From Vigna angularis (taxonomy: Eukaryota > Streptophyta > Magnoliopsida > Fabales > Fabaceae): a stretch of 64,000 nt of DNA. The notes under the pieces are model-generated. The model did no database searches. It was given only the letters and a program-made list of their open reading frames with translations, and had not been told where the DNA came from. The position numbers were made by a program, and so were the translations under genes. The stretch spans positions 19,716,444 to 19,780,443 of the forward strand of contig NC_068979.1 in NCBI RefSeq assembly GCF_016808095.1, in the 5' to 3' direction. Below are positions 36,696 through 47,154 of this stretch, one piece after another. Positions within the stretch are counted from its first letter, which is position 1; the number at the start of each line of letters is the position of its first letter.

Positions 36696-37999
36696 TGTCG
36701 CAATCGAAATCGCGACGGGACAGCGACCCGAAAAACAAACGGGTTTGAGAAAAAGGTTTTGTGGAGTCGCCACCGTAGTTTATTATGGCAAAAACTATGG
36801 AAAAAACTATGGAAAACCAAAAAATAAGACATGGTCTACGAAAAGAGATTTTCAGGTTCGGGAATCGGTTACGCGTAAGGAAGGTATTAGCACCCTATCG
36901 CGCTTGCCCAAAGGCAGTACCTTTAATCAAATGTATAAAGCTGACGTGATTTTTCAAAATGTTTAAATCTCCTTAAAACAATAAATAAAATAAATAAAAA
37001 CAGCTATTAAGAAACAAAAAAAATATTTTTTGTTTTATGAACCCGACAAGAATTGACCTTGGTCCTACGCACATCCATTTATAATGGACAATCAGGGATC
37101 ACGTAGTTCTTTATCTAGAAAAAGGTTTGTGAGTTTGTGTAAAATTATTATAGATTGATTTAGATTATTGAAAAGTGAACACGAAAAAAAAGATTTAGTT
37201 GAACAAGATTGATATTTTTTTATTTTAAAGATTTTGTATTTTTTATTTTTAAGAACGGTGGGAAAGAGGAAAGAAACCGACCATAGGTTCACGCGTACTT
37301 ATAATTCAAAAATCATGATTTTTAAAAGAACGTCATTTGTGTATAAAAAAAATAAAACCCTTAGAAAAAAAAACCTTCAAATTGCAACAACAAGATAAAA
37401 AAAAAGGGTGTGAAGATGACGTACCTTTTTAGCTTTCAATACTTCCTAATTCTTCCTTGGTAGTTTCTGTTGGCAGAGTTCCTCTAGCGTGATAATTTAC
37501 TTTTCTCTATACTCTCTCATACATTTTCTATTTCCATTATGTCATAGTGTCTCCCTCTATTTTTTTTCCTCCTTTTCTCTATGACCGAGTGCGTATTTAT
37601 ACACACATTGTAATAATATGGGAATCTTGCCTTAATCGTGAATTAATTGAAAATAAAGCAAAATAGGGAAAGAATTGCTTTAATTGTGAATTAAATAAAA
37701 CAAAATAGGGAAAGAAATGGTCATGATTGCCAGAAAACAAATAATATTGGAAAATATTGATTATCATTATCGTCAGAAAATCATATTTTCCTCTTTAAAA
37801 GCAACTGATGCAACAAATCTTATCAATATACCATTTTAATTATTATTAATTCAAATTATTACCATATTAAACTAACATTTCAAAAATATTGTGTTTGATA
37901 TTATTTTATCCCTTTTTACCCACCATTAATTATTATTCTCTTATTATATTTTTTTTATTTTTATTGATTTACTTACCCGGACGAAATTGGGTGTTGACA
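36696..37999 (-). repeat. 3' LTR of Tat/Ogre-like element
   Basis: It pairs with 42566-43857 along its whole length. It contains an extra 12-base AAAACTATGG-type repeat near 36787-36810. The open frame near 36664-36966 recurs in the other LTR and is not a gene. Confidence 0.9.
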
Positions 38000-38013
38000 G
38001 CTGCCTCTCTTTA
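38000..38013 (-). other. Polypurine tract of Tat/Ogre-like element
   Basis: On the minus strand the sequence directly before the 3' LTR reads AAAGAGAGGCAGC, a purine-rich tract in the expected place for plus-strand priming. Its position fixes the minus orientation. Confidence 0.7.
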
Positions 38014-38194
38014 TTTGGATTTTGCTGAATAACATGAACCTTAGAGTTTTTGTGTTATCACAGTAAAGGCTAAATAAAGATAAAGACGCTAATTTCGTTT
38101 GGGTCTAAAGAAAAGCGTACCTGGTAGAGCAATGTGGCAACCTTGTGGACCTCGCTGAAAAACCGTGACCCCTGTGGAGGGTGTGTCATACCCT

Positions 38195-38514
38195 AGGAAC
38201 TCGTAAAATTAAATGGTGAGGCGCAGGAACCTCGTATAACTTGATGGTGAGGCGCAGGAACCTCGTAAAATTAAATGGTGAGGCGTAGGAACCTCGTAAA
38301 ATTAAATGGTGAGGCGTAGGAACCTCGTATAACTTGATGGTGAGGCGCAGGAACCTCGTAAAATTAAATGGTGAGGCGCAGGAACCTCATATAACTTGAT
38401 GGTGAGGCGCAGGAACCTCGTAAAATTAAATGGTGAGGCGCAGGAACCTCGTAAAATTTGATGGTGAGGCGCAGGAACCTCGTAAAATTAAATGATGGGG
38501 CGCAGGAACCTCGT
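38195..38514. repeat. 31-bp tandem array, ten copies
   Basis: Unit built on AGGAACCTCGTAAAATTAAA and TGGTGAGGCGC. Two unit types alternate irregularly, one with TAAAATTAAA and one with TATAACTTGA in the middle. The first copy is one base short. The array adjoins a different 60-bp array directly, the two meeting at CCTCGTGGAGG. Confidence 0.95.
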
Positions 38515-38815
38515 GGAGGGGGTACAACCTTTGATTTCGCTTAAGAGGTGTACTTGCCCTATGAATCTCGTTGTGGAGGGGGTATCACCTTTGATTTCGC
38601 TTAAGAGGTGTACTTGCCCTATGAATCTCGCTGTGGAGGGGGTATCACCTTTGATTTCGCTTAAGAGGTGTACACTCCCTATGAATCTCGCTGTGGAGGG
38701 GGTATCACCTTGGATTTCGCTTAAGAGGTGTACTTGCCCTATGAATCTCGCTGTGGAGGGGTATCACCTTTGATTTTGCTTAAGAGGTGTACACTCCCTA
38801 TGAATTTCGATGGAG
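38511..38815. repeat. 60-bp tandem array, about five copies
   Basis: Unit built on GTGGAGGGGGTATCACCTTT, GATTTCGCTTAAGAGG and CCCTATGAATCTCG, with a period of exactly 60 bases over four steps and 59 in the last. As 60 is divisible by three the array stays open as a 20-residue repeat on the plus strand. This is not a gene: the array lies antisense in the 3' part of the element. Confidence 0.95.
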
Positions 38816-38870
38816 AGATGTATAAACCTTGTTTTTATATTTTTTTTATTTTTTTGAAGAAAAAAGATTT

Positions 38871-38950
38871 GGTGCCAGGATGAAAAACTGGGCTTGAGTG
38901 CCAGGATGAAAACTGGGCCTTGGTGCCAGGATGAAAACTAAGCTTTGGTG
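38871..38950. repeat. 25-bp tandem array, three copies
   Basis: Three copies of TGCCAGGATGAAAACTGGGC followed by TTGG-type ends, with small differences. It is the third tandem array within one kilobase of the same element. Confidence 0.88.
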
Positions 38951-39232
38951 ATAGTTATGAGTGGGGCATGACCTCCCCATATGGGTATTGTTGATGTTGC
39001 GTGCACTCCCTTTTCCTTCTCTTTTTCCGGTTTAAAACGAATTTTTTGGAATAGTGGCCGAAGATGTAATTTTCCCATTCTTCAGCCCAAGCTCAACTAT
39101 TTCGGTTTATGATGATGATACCAGTGAATTTTGAAGTCACACTTTCGATCGTATGCTCATGAAAAGGTGATTGTAGTGTGCTCACAAACATTCCAATCAT
39201 CTCCTTGTTGTATAAAGGCGGCTCTACTTGTG

Positions 39233-40041
39233 CTACCAATTCTCTCTATAATTGCACATACAACTAAAAAAAAAAATTCCTCCTCCGTGGTGCAATTGTA
39301 ACCTGTTTGGCACGACGTTTATGCTGTATTTGTACTGCCTTACAAAGACATCCGCCAAATTTGCCCAAGAACAAATATAAGAGAATTCCAGATGCGTATA
39401 CCAACTCAATGATGATTCAGTCAAGCTATCTTGAAATAAATGGATAAGCAATTTTTCTTCATGAGCGTAAGCAGCCATTTTTCGGCAATACATGGTCAAT
39501 TGATTTTTAGGGCATGTGCTACCCTTGTATTTCTCGAATTCTGGCACCTTAAACTTATGTGGGATTATCATACCTTGGGCCAGGCTCAACCTCGCCCCAT
39601 AACTTTCAGACCCCTCTATGGTTTTCAGCCTGTCTTCTAACACTTCAAGTTTACTTTTCGCTTCCTCCATGCCTTCGTCTCTATCGTGTGGATAGGCCCC
39701 TTGAGCGCTAGTACGTTATTGGTTATGGGAAATGCCAATGAAGTGTGCTCTGCCTCTGAGTGATCTCCAATGGGCGACGTGTAACCTGGTGGTAAACCAT
39801 ACATTGGAAACGTCAATTGTGTGCCCATAACGTTATGTGCTGGAGGATGAGCCTTATCCTCGGCCTTTACAAATGAAGTCTCTCTTGTGACCTTCATGGC
39901 TTTCAAAGCCTCCAAGATTTGACCGATTTGATCTTTTAGTTGGCTAATATTAGCCTTTACAACTTCACGTTCTTCCTCCCCAAACTTCCATAGCTTCATA
40001 ATTTGCTCGAGTCCTATAAGGATGTCGTAGAAGTCCCACAA
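39233..40041 (-). pseudogene. Broken gag of Tat/Ogre-like element
   Basis: Two overlapping minus-strand frames meet at 39637-39670. The upstream one (39637-40041) is coiled-coil-like and then low in complexity. The downstream one (39233-39670) has a stretch I recognise from Tat/Ogre Gag: VPEFEKYKG, LTMYCRKMAAYAHEEKLLIH and FQDSLTESSLSWY. The two frames differ, so a frameshift lies in the overlap. After about residue 125 of the second frame the similarity fades into low-complexity sequence and stops. The capsid-like region is therefore interrupted and truncated, and no downstream pol exists. Confidence 0.75.
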
Positions 40042-40307
40042 TTTTTACTTTTTTTTATACTTTTTTGGCTTTTAGTACTTCTCTGCATTCTACGCCATGG
40101 TAAAGCGTGCTTGATGTATTGATATATGGGTGGGAATTCGCGTGAGATCCTCATTCACCCTTTTTTTTTTTAAATTCTGAACTTTTTCACTGATGTACTT
40201 TTTGAAATGGTTTCCATCGAATTCATGAATTCTCGTTGGAGTTGGCGATGCATGGTGTGTTATGCTATTTCTTTTCTTTGAACCCCTATGATGATGCATG
40301 CATGATG

Positions 40308-40437
40308 CTGAATGTATGAATGCATGGACCTATAATGAAAAACATTGTTTCGACCAATGCCTAGTGGAAATGCTGAATGTATGAATGCATGGACCTATAA
40401 TGCAAAACATTGTTTCCACCAATGCCTAGTGGAAGAC
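40308..40437. repeat. 65-bp tandem duplication in element leader
   Basis: Two adjacent copies of a 65-bp unit starting CTGAATGTATGAATGCATGG, at 40308 and 40373, differing by about three bases. It lies between the PBS and gag of the Tat-like element. Confidence 0.92.
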
Positions 40438-40441
40438 CTGG

Positions 40442-42545
40442 CTAACTAGAAAGAGGAAACCTAGATGTATGTTGATCTTTTTGTATTTTTGAATGAAAGA
40501 GATTTGAAAGTTCCAAATAAAGTTTCTCATCGACGAAGGTATACATGATAGTTATTTATGCAGATAAATAGTTATAACTTTTTTATGATGCAATACTATG
40601 CAAGTAGTTTTTTTTTAAAAAAAAAATATATGCTGCCTTTGATTGATTATTTTTTGTAATATTATTTTATTTTTGCGGAGTCAATTTGAAAACAATGAAT
40701 GTCAAAAATTTTGAAGTCGGATATTCAAAATAGTGCTTGGCATTTTCTTTTGACATTGATATGTGCATGCTTGAATTCACAGAAAAGTTGAAAGTGGTAA
40801 GGATTTAAAGGACACTGGATAGCCACGTTGGCGTGTAATATGTGAATATGAGATACAACACACCAAAAGGATGTTGGTGTTTGGTAAAATAAGTATGGAG
40901 ATATGTATCCATGAATGTCAAGGCTGCCCCAGTTTTTAGGCATGGGTTTTGTTCATGGTAGGGAACGGGTATGGAAAGGATTTACTGAAAAAGGCTTGCC
41001 CCAAATGGTTTGATTTTCTTTTGCATGGCTAGTTAGGGAGTTCTCAAATAACACAAAGCGAGAATAACTTTGGCAAGACAAATATGCTCTAGTATATGGT
41101 AGCATTATTGTTTGTTAGAGTCAATCTCTTTTCTTTTAGGGAAGGCTGGAAAATGAGTGTTTTCAAGCAATGCACACACACATGTCTCAACAGAAAATGC
41201 TATTGGTTATTTAAAATATTTGGTCGCAAAAATGTATGCTAATAAATTACTCAAAATGTAATGATTTCTCTTTCTATGTATTTTTTTGTTGCGAAATGAA
41301 AAAGGATAGAACTTTTTGAGAAATATTTTTTATATTTTCCTCTTATCACATTCGTTTGTTTTTTTTTCAAGAAATTGAATTTGAAGAAAACTATCAACTA
41401 GGCCCAATGGGCTTAAAAAAAGGGTCTTGTTACAATGAAATGAAAATTAAGTTTGCCATTTTCATTTTTCCCTTGTGTTTTGAAATTTTGATTTTTTTCA
41501 AAAAACAATTCTTTTTTAAATAACATGATGTCAACCTGACTTGTTCAAAAACAATTTTATTTTTATTTTTAAGACTCAAAATAGGTTACAAAGAATGGTA
41601 ATTTGTTTTGATGAAGAAACAGATCTTCCCATTAAATTATGATCGCCTTATTTTCGAAAATCTTAACTTAGATAAGTTGCCCCTGTTTTTTTTTTTATTT
41701 TCAAATTTTTTATTTTTTTTATTTTTTTGTCAAAAAGATTGCTTGCGATCACTTTGAGATAGTGCCCCTTATAAATTGATTTTTTTTATGGATAAAATGG
41801 ATGATAGAAAATAATGATGAAGAAAACTATTTTCACGATTTCATGTTAATAAATGCTTCAAAAAAAATGAAAGTTTTATTAATTCATTTGACTAAAAAGT
41901 GTTTATTTTTCCTTATTAACTTATTCATTAAAGCATGATATTTTTGTTCTTGTTTTTTTATTTAAATAAAAACATGACACATTTATTGTTATGTATAAAG
42001 AAAATGAAGACAAAAAAAAGATGAAAATGTTGCTAACACATATGATGGATGAAGATGTTTATGCCAAAAAAATAATTAAAAGACAACATGTTTTTTTTTT
42101 ATGCTTTTAATATAGGTCGAATGTCTTAAGGTCTAAGCATTGTGTATGCAATCTCACAAGGAAAGCTTCCTAAACCTAAAATCAAGGCCACTAGAACTAT
42201 GGTCCTTTTCACAGCTTTTCCACAACAGTTGAAATGCAACTAGGTGTGAAATTGCATGTAAAGAGAACAGACACTGGCTGGGGTTCTCACGATAGCCAAA
42301 CTGGAAATAGTCCAGACGTGACACCGCTACACAACCCCTCTAATTCTATGTTACACTAAGACCCGGGTATAAGGTCTCACTCATGATATGCAAAGTAATA
42401 ATAATAAAAAAAACGAGTATAAATAAATTACCAAAATAAATAAAGACAAACATATATAATAAATAAAGGGAAAATAAATAAAATAAAATAAAGAAAAACC
42501 ATATCAATTTTTCACATTTAATTAAGACGACCTGATTCTCTAGCG
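40442..42545 (-). other. Leader region of Tat/Ogre-like element
   Basis: Non-coding interior between PBS and gag. It is rich in T and A runs, for example near 41670-41720, and has no frame with a recognisable domain. An ORF1 upstream of gag, known in some Ogre elements, is not seen. Confidence 0.6.
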
Positions 42546-42563
42546 TCCCTAGTGGAGTCGCCA
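42546..42563 (-). other. Primer-binding site, tRNA-Arg type
   Basis: On the minus strand it reads TGGCGACTCCACTAGGGA, two bases after the 5' LTR. From memory this is complementary to the 3' end of a plant tRNA-Arg (ACG), with one mismatch. Use of tRNA-Arg is characteristic of Ogre/Tat elements. Confidence 0.75.
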
Positions 42564-42565
42564 TG

Positions 42566-43857
42566 TGTCGCAACCGAAATCGCGACAGGACAGCGACCTG
42601 AAAAACAAACGGGTTTGAGAAAAAGGTTTTGTGGAGTCGCCACCGTAGTTTATTATGGAAAAAACTATGGAAAACCAAAAAATAAGACATGGTCTACGAA
42701 AAGAGATTTTCAGGTTCGGGAATCGGTTACGCGTAAGGAAGGTATTAGCACCCTATCGCGTCTGCCCAAAGGCAGTACCTTTAATCAAATGTATAAAGCT
42801 GACGTGGTTTTTCAAAATGTTTAAATCTCCCTTAAACAATAAATAAAATAAATAAAAACAGCTATTAAGAAACAAAAAACATATTTTTTGTTTTATGAAC
42901 CCGACAAGAATTGACCTTGGTCCTACGTACATCCATTTATAATGGACAATCAGGGATCACGTAGTTCTTTATCTAGAAAAAGGTTTGTGAGTTTGTGTAA
43001 AATTATTATAGATTGATTTAGATTCTTGAAAAGTGAACACGAAAAAAAGATTTAGTTTAACAAGATTGATATTTTTTTATTTTAAAGATTTTGTATTTTT
43101 TATTTTTAAGAATGGTGGGAAAGAGGAAAGAAACCGACCATAGGTTCACGCGTACTTATAATTCAAAAATCATGATTTTTAAAAGAACGTCATTTGTGTA
43201 TAAAAACAAATAAAACCCTTAGAAAAAAAACCTTCAAATTGCAACAACAAGATAAAAAAAAAGGGTGTGAAGATGACGTACCTTTTCAGCTTTCAATACT
43301 TCCTAATTCTTTCTTGGTAGTTTCTGTTGGCAGAGTTGCTCTAGCATGATAATTTACTTTTCTCTATACTCTCTCATACATTTTCTATTTCCATTATTTC
43401 ATAGTGTCTCCCTCTATTTTTTTTTCCTCCTTTTCTCTATGACCGAGTGCGTATTTATACACACATTGTAATAATATGGGAATCTTGCCTTAATCGTGAA
43501 TTAATTGAAAATAAAGCAAAATAGGGAAAGAATTGCTTTAATTGTGAATTAAATAAAACAAAATAGGGAAAGAAATGGTCATGATTGCTAGAAAACAAAT
43601 AATATTGGAAAATATTGATTATCATTATCGTCAGAAAATCATATTTTCCTCTTTAAAAGCAATTGATGCAACAAATCTTATCAATATACCATTTTAATTA
43701 TTATTAATTCAAATTATTACCATATTAAACTAACATTTTAAAAATATTGTGTTTGATATTATTTTATCCCTTTTTACCCACCATTAATTATTATTCTCTT
43801 ATTATATTTTTTTTATTTTTATTGATTTACTTACCTGGACGAAATTGGGTGTTGACA
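42566..43857 (-). repeat. 5' LTR of Tat/Ogre-like element
   Basis: It pairs with 36696-37999. On the minus strand a TATAAATA box lies at 43452-43459, a plausible core promoter for the element. Confidence 0.9.
43452..43459 (-). promoter_or_regulatory. TATA box in 5' LTR of Tat/Ogre-like element
   Basis: The plus strand reads TATTTATA, so the minus strand reads TATAAATA, inside the 5' LTR. The same word is kept in the other LTR. Confidence 0.5.
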
Positions 43858-44404
43858 GATAAGATCTTTTATCTTATATCCAATATCTTCCAAATATTTA
43901 ACAGATTTAATCGGTTTTTGAGAATATTTGATAATATTTTTTCTAGATTCAAAAATATTTGGCAAATATTATCTTTTGATATTTATTGATATAGTTAAAT
44001 AAGGTTACTATTTAACAATATCAAATAAAATATCTTAAGATATATGTTTTCCAAATTATCTTTTAAAATATCTAACAGATTTGAACTTGCCCAAAATTAC
44101 AATTCAACCCTTTTGTATTTTATTCAAGATTGTACATAAGTCTAGAAATTTCCTCTAATTGCACTTTAACCTTTTCTTTCTTTTCAAAATTGTAATTCAA
44201 ACTTTAATTCCAACTATAACAACAAACATTAGACTCTCCGAAATAATTTATGCAACTAAAATGACATTTTAAGTCTCTTTAATTCCCAAACCCGATAAAG
44301 TCAATCAAGCAAAATCTTATTCAAATCAATCATTTAAGCACAATTATTCCACTAAAATTTTAAAATTAAATCTAAAATGTGGGTATAAATATGCACTTAT
44401 CACA

Positions 44405-44795
44405 GTCGCTCAACGAACCCCTCGCTAAACGATCCCAGAGTTCTCTCGCATAGCTAACCCAGCTCGCTACGTGAATACTCAAACAGTACCTCCAGACTCC
44501 AAATCACTCGCTCAGCGACCCAACGTGTTGAGCGAATAAAACTCACAATACTCCCAAACCTCAACCTCTCGCTCAGTGACTCTGCTCGTTGTGCGAATCC
44601 CCAGACAGTGGTCCAGCCCCTCTAAGCATTCGCTTAGTGACACGGCTTGTTAGGCGAATAAAACTCCAAGTGATCACGAACCCCAACCTCTCGCTCAACG
44701 ACCCAACTCACTATGCGAATACATGGACAATGTGCTAGAGTCTACAACCACTCGCTGAGCGACTCTACTCGCTCAGTGAGTCTGCATAATTCTAC
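44405..44795. repeat. Imperfect CTCGCTCAGCGAC motif array in LTR relic
   Basis: Words of the type CTCGCTCAGCGAC...CTCG..GTGCGAATA recur about six times at irregular spacing of roughly 60 bases. They lie in the outer LTR of the three-level nest, at a place comparable to that of the CGTTCG-type arrays in the other Tekay-like LTRs. Similar words also occur near 17090-17350. Confidence 0.75.
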
Positions 44796-45888
44796 AACAC
44801 CAAATTGTTGAATTATAAACCTACCTAAAATTTTACCACTTGGAAATATTTTCCCCAACTTCTAATCCTCTTAGATCGTGTTATATACCTAATTAGGCTT
44901 GGACAAACGTTTCTAAACCTTATTAACCTCATTTTAAAGTGTTTCCTAACCACAATCAACTTCAAAATCTACTAAACCTCAACTTATGACCCCAAATTGC
45001 ATTCTATCACTTTTGGCACAATTTTGAGCAACTTAAGAACCCTAACAAGTCCAAATTGACTTACTAAAACCATCTCAATTAACCAATTTAGCGCCTAGCT
45101 CCCAATTGAAGATTTCAATAGTCCATTTCCTCCAAGATGAACTATAACCAAGACTAAACTATACCTACTCCTCATCATAAATTCTTCACACATATTTGCA
45201 TCATACCATACATACAATCACAGATTAAACATTATACAATACAATTTACAATCATGGTTCATCATCACATGTTCCAAACGCACCCTTACCTACTCCACAA
45301 CTACTTAAGACAACATTTTATACAACCAGTCAAAGAATTCTAACTTCTCTAACATGCACAATTGACATCAAACAAAGTAAACTCTAGCTTCCCTTACCTC
45401 AACTCAACAGTTCAAGATCTCTAAACGCTCCACCAATTGCCTGCAACGCAAGGAACTTCTAGATAACCTACAAATCACTGATTGATGATTGAAGACCAAC
45501 CTCAAAACCACAATTGAACTAAGATTCAAGGAAGATGGAATCTTGATTCATGCAAAACAGAACCATTTTACATAATCAAGAACCCTAAATATTAAGAAAA
45601 GGGGTTTACCACTTACCTGCTCTATTCAACAAATTGATTGGTCAGATTGGTAGCCCTTGACGTAAGGATCGTCTAGACACTTCCTGATCGTCGAACAAAT
45701 GATCCAAGAGTGAAAAATGTTAGAGAGATGTGAGAGGAAATGAAGAGAAAAGAGCTTAGAGAGATAGATAGTATTTTAGATAATAAGACGAACTTTAGTA
45801 AATTTTATTTATATTATAAGATTATTTTATAATAAAATATTCAGTCTTATTATTTTAATACACCTATGTTCTAGGTTGTTACATCGGT

Positions 45889-47149
45889 TATGTGAGAACA
45901 AGTCCTTAAAAGTTTTCATTAATTTAAAAAATGACACTCGTATTTTTTATTTAATTTTTAAATAGATGTATGAACTTAATTACTTTTAAAACTGAAGACT
46001 AAACATGTTTAGGTTTTGATATTATGAATAATCCTAGCCTAAATATTTATTTGGAGTTATTTTTTCTGAAATTTTAGACTCGTCTTAAGCGGTTGGTCTC
46101 TACAAAAATTGTTTTCCTCTGTTCTCTACTATTTATCTTTTATTCTTTCTACAAAAATTGTTTTCCTCTTTTCTCGACTATTTATCTTTTGTTCTTTCTA
46201 CAAAAAATTGTTTTCTTCTTTTCTCGACTATTTATCTTTTGTTCTTTCTTCTTCTTCTTTTTATTCTTGAGCATCTACACTCAACACTGTCAAACTTGAG
46301 TGCATTTTCCTTTTTTTCCATTCAATTTGTTTTCTTACGCTTTTAAGTTGAGACTTCACCACAGTGTGAAGGTGACCGACCAGCTTGAGCCTTAATTGAG
46401 ATTTCTGGTTGAATTGTTAATTTTTCAAATATCAAGTTTGTAACGTGATATAAGTTCTCAATGTAAAGATGAAGACGATGAATCTCGTATATTTGAATTC
46501 TTTAAATTCTAACGAACTTTGATAAAAATTAGTTGATTTTAGAAAAATAAAGGATTTAATTAAAAACTAATTGATATTTGTCATCGATCAATAAAAAAAA
46601 CTTAGTTTATATCGATCTATCTTTGAAAAAATGTTAGAATAATAAACTATGTAAGCAATGGAATTTTAGAATATGTTGTTCTTACCAGGTTGAAAATGCA
46701 CAAAATTAGCAAACATAAAAAAATATAAAATAATATTTAGTTTTTTTCTTATTTTCGTAAATTATTATAAGTTTCTCAGATTCTATTTTTTTTATCCTTT
46801 TATGTTACATTGAGTTTTTATTTAATTTTATTTTTTTTAGTTTCTCGAAATCCTGGTTGAAAGTAAACTAAATTAAATAATTTTTTGACATGAACTTTAC
46901 ATTTCTTTATATTTCATAATTGTTTTACCTGTCATTTTAAAACTATTATTAATAAAGAATAAAGAATAAATATTCAATGTGACTTCAACTATTATCTAAA
47001 ACATATTTATTTTAAATTGAAATAAGAAAATCACTTAATTTATTATATGATCAGCTTGGTATCACTTTATATTGTTATTAACTTTTTAAAACTATTTAAT
47101 TTTATATTTGTTTTCATTTGTATTGTTAGAAATATTTATTTGGTGTTTA
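45889..47149. other. Intergenic spacer between nested elements
   Basis: AT-rich DNA without a supported gene. It holds a 49-bp tandem array at 46101-46247 and ends at the left target duplication of the Tekay-like element. Confidence 0.5.
46101..46247. repeat. 49-bp tandem array, three copies
   Basis: Unit starts are at 46101, 46150 and 46199, each with TACAAAAATTGTTTTCCTCT, then CTATTTATCTTTTGTTCTTT or a close variant. The pyrimidine-rich units give chance open frames on the plus strand. Confidence 0.9.
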
Positions 47150-47154
47150 GCAAG
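47150..47154. other. Target-site duplication GCAAG, left
   Basis: The five bases GCAAG directly before the LTR are repeated at 62351-62355 directly after the other LTR. Confidence 0.95.

Larger units (their letters stand above)
36696..43857 (-). mobile_element. Non-autonomous Tat/Ogre-like LTR retrotransposon (innermost level)
   Basis: A 7162-bp element with LTRs at 36696-37999 (1304 bp, the 3' LTR) and 42566-43857 (1292 bp, the 5' LTR) and a perfect target duplication GATAA at 36691-36695 and 43858-43862. The LTRs start TGTCGCAA and end GTTGACA. About 26 substitutions, a 12-bp duplication and small indels separate them by eye. The PBS fits tRNA-Arg, as in Ogre/Tat elements. The interior has only a broken gag and, towards the 3' LTR, several tandem arrays. 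No protease, RT, RNase H or integrase is seen, so movement would have needed enzymes supplied in trans. Confidence 0.87.
35723..44402 (-). mobile_element. Second-level solo LTR, itself split by a Tat-like element
   Basis: The left part, 35723-36690, starts TGATATGCTGTCGTTGATGC. The right part, 43858-44402, ends ATGCACTTATCA. A perfect five-base duplication CAGTC flanks the whole at 35718-35722 and 44403-44407. Read on the minus strand it begins TGATAAGTGCAT, which I recall as the start of a common legume LTR family. Without the inner Tat-like element and its target duplicate it is 1513 bp long. The words AATCAAAGTA and TTCTCAAT recur several times at 36100-36330. No coding region belongs to it. 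Confidence 0.78.
34821..45883 (-). mobile_element. Old Tekay-like LTR split by nested insertions (outer level)
   Basis: The left part, 34821-35722, starts TGTAATATCTCAAAA and carries the landmark blocks of the Tekay-like LTRs: ATGATCATTGCCAT near 35095, TTGTCCGGACTTAAAATGAT near 35263 and TGCTTTGCAAAGAC near 35326. The right part, 44408-45883, carries the later landmarks, including a CTTCCCTTACCTC block near 45389, and ends GGTTGTTACA. The flanks TCGAT (34816-34820) and TCGGT (45884-45888) match at four of five bases. After removal of the inner insertion and one duplicate of its target site the block is 2378 bp, as expected for this family. It is therefore one solo LTR broken by the element at 35723-44402. 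Confidence 0.72.

Noticed and set aside
36664..36966. A 100-codon frame with a 90-codon copy at 42552-42824
   Set aside because: Both lie in the LTRs of the Tat/Ogre-like element, antisense to it, and have no recognisable domain.
38492..38773. A 93-codon frame with 20-residue repeats
   Set aside because: It is the 60-bp tandem array read in frame.
38195..38815. CRISPR-like look of short regular repeats
   Set aside because: Units adjoin without unique spacers, the setting is a plant retrotransposon, and no cas-like gene exists.
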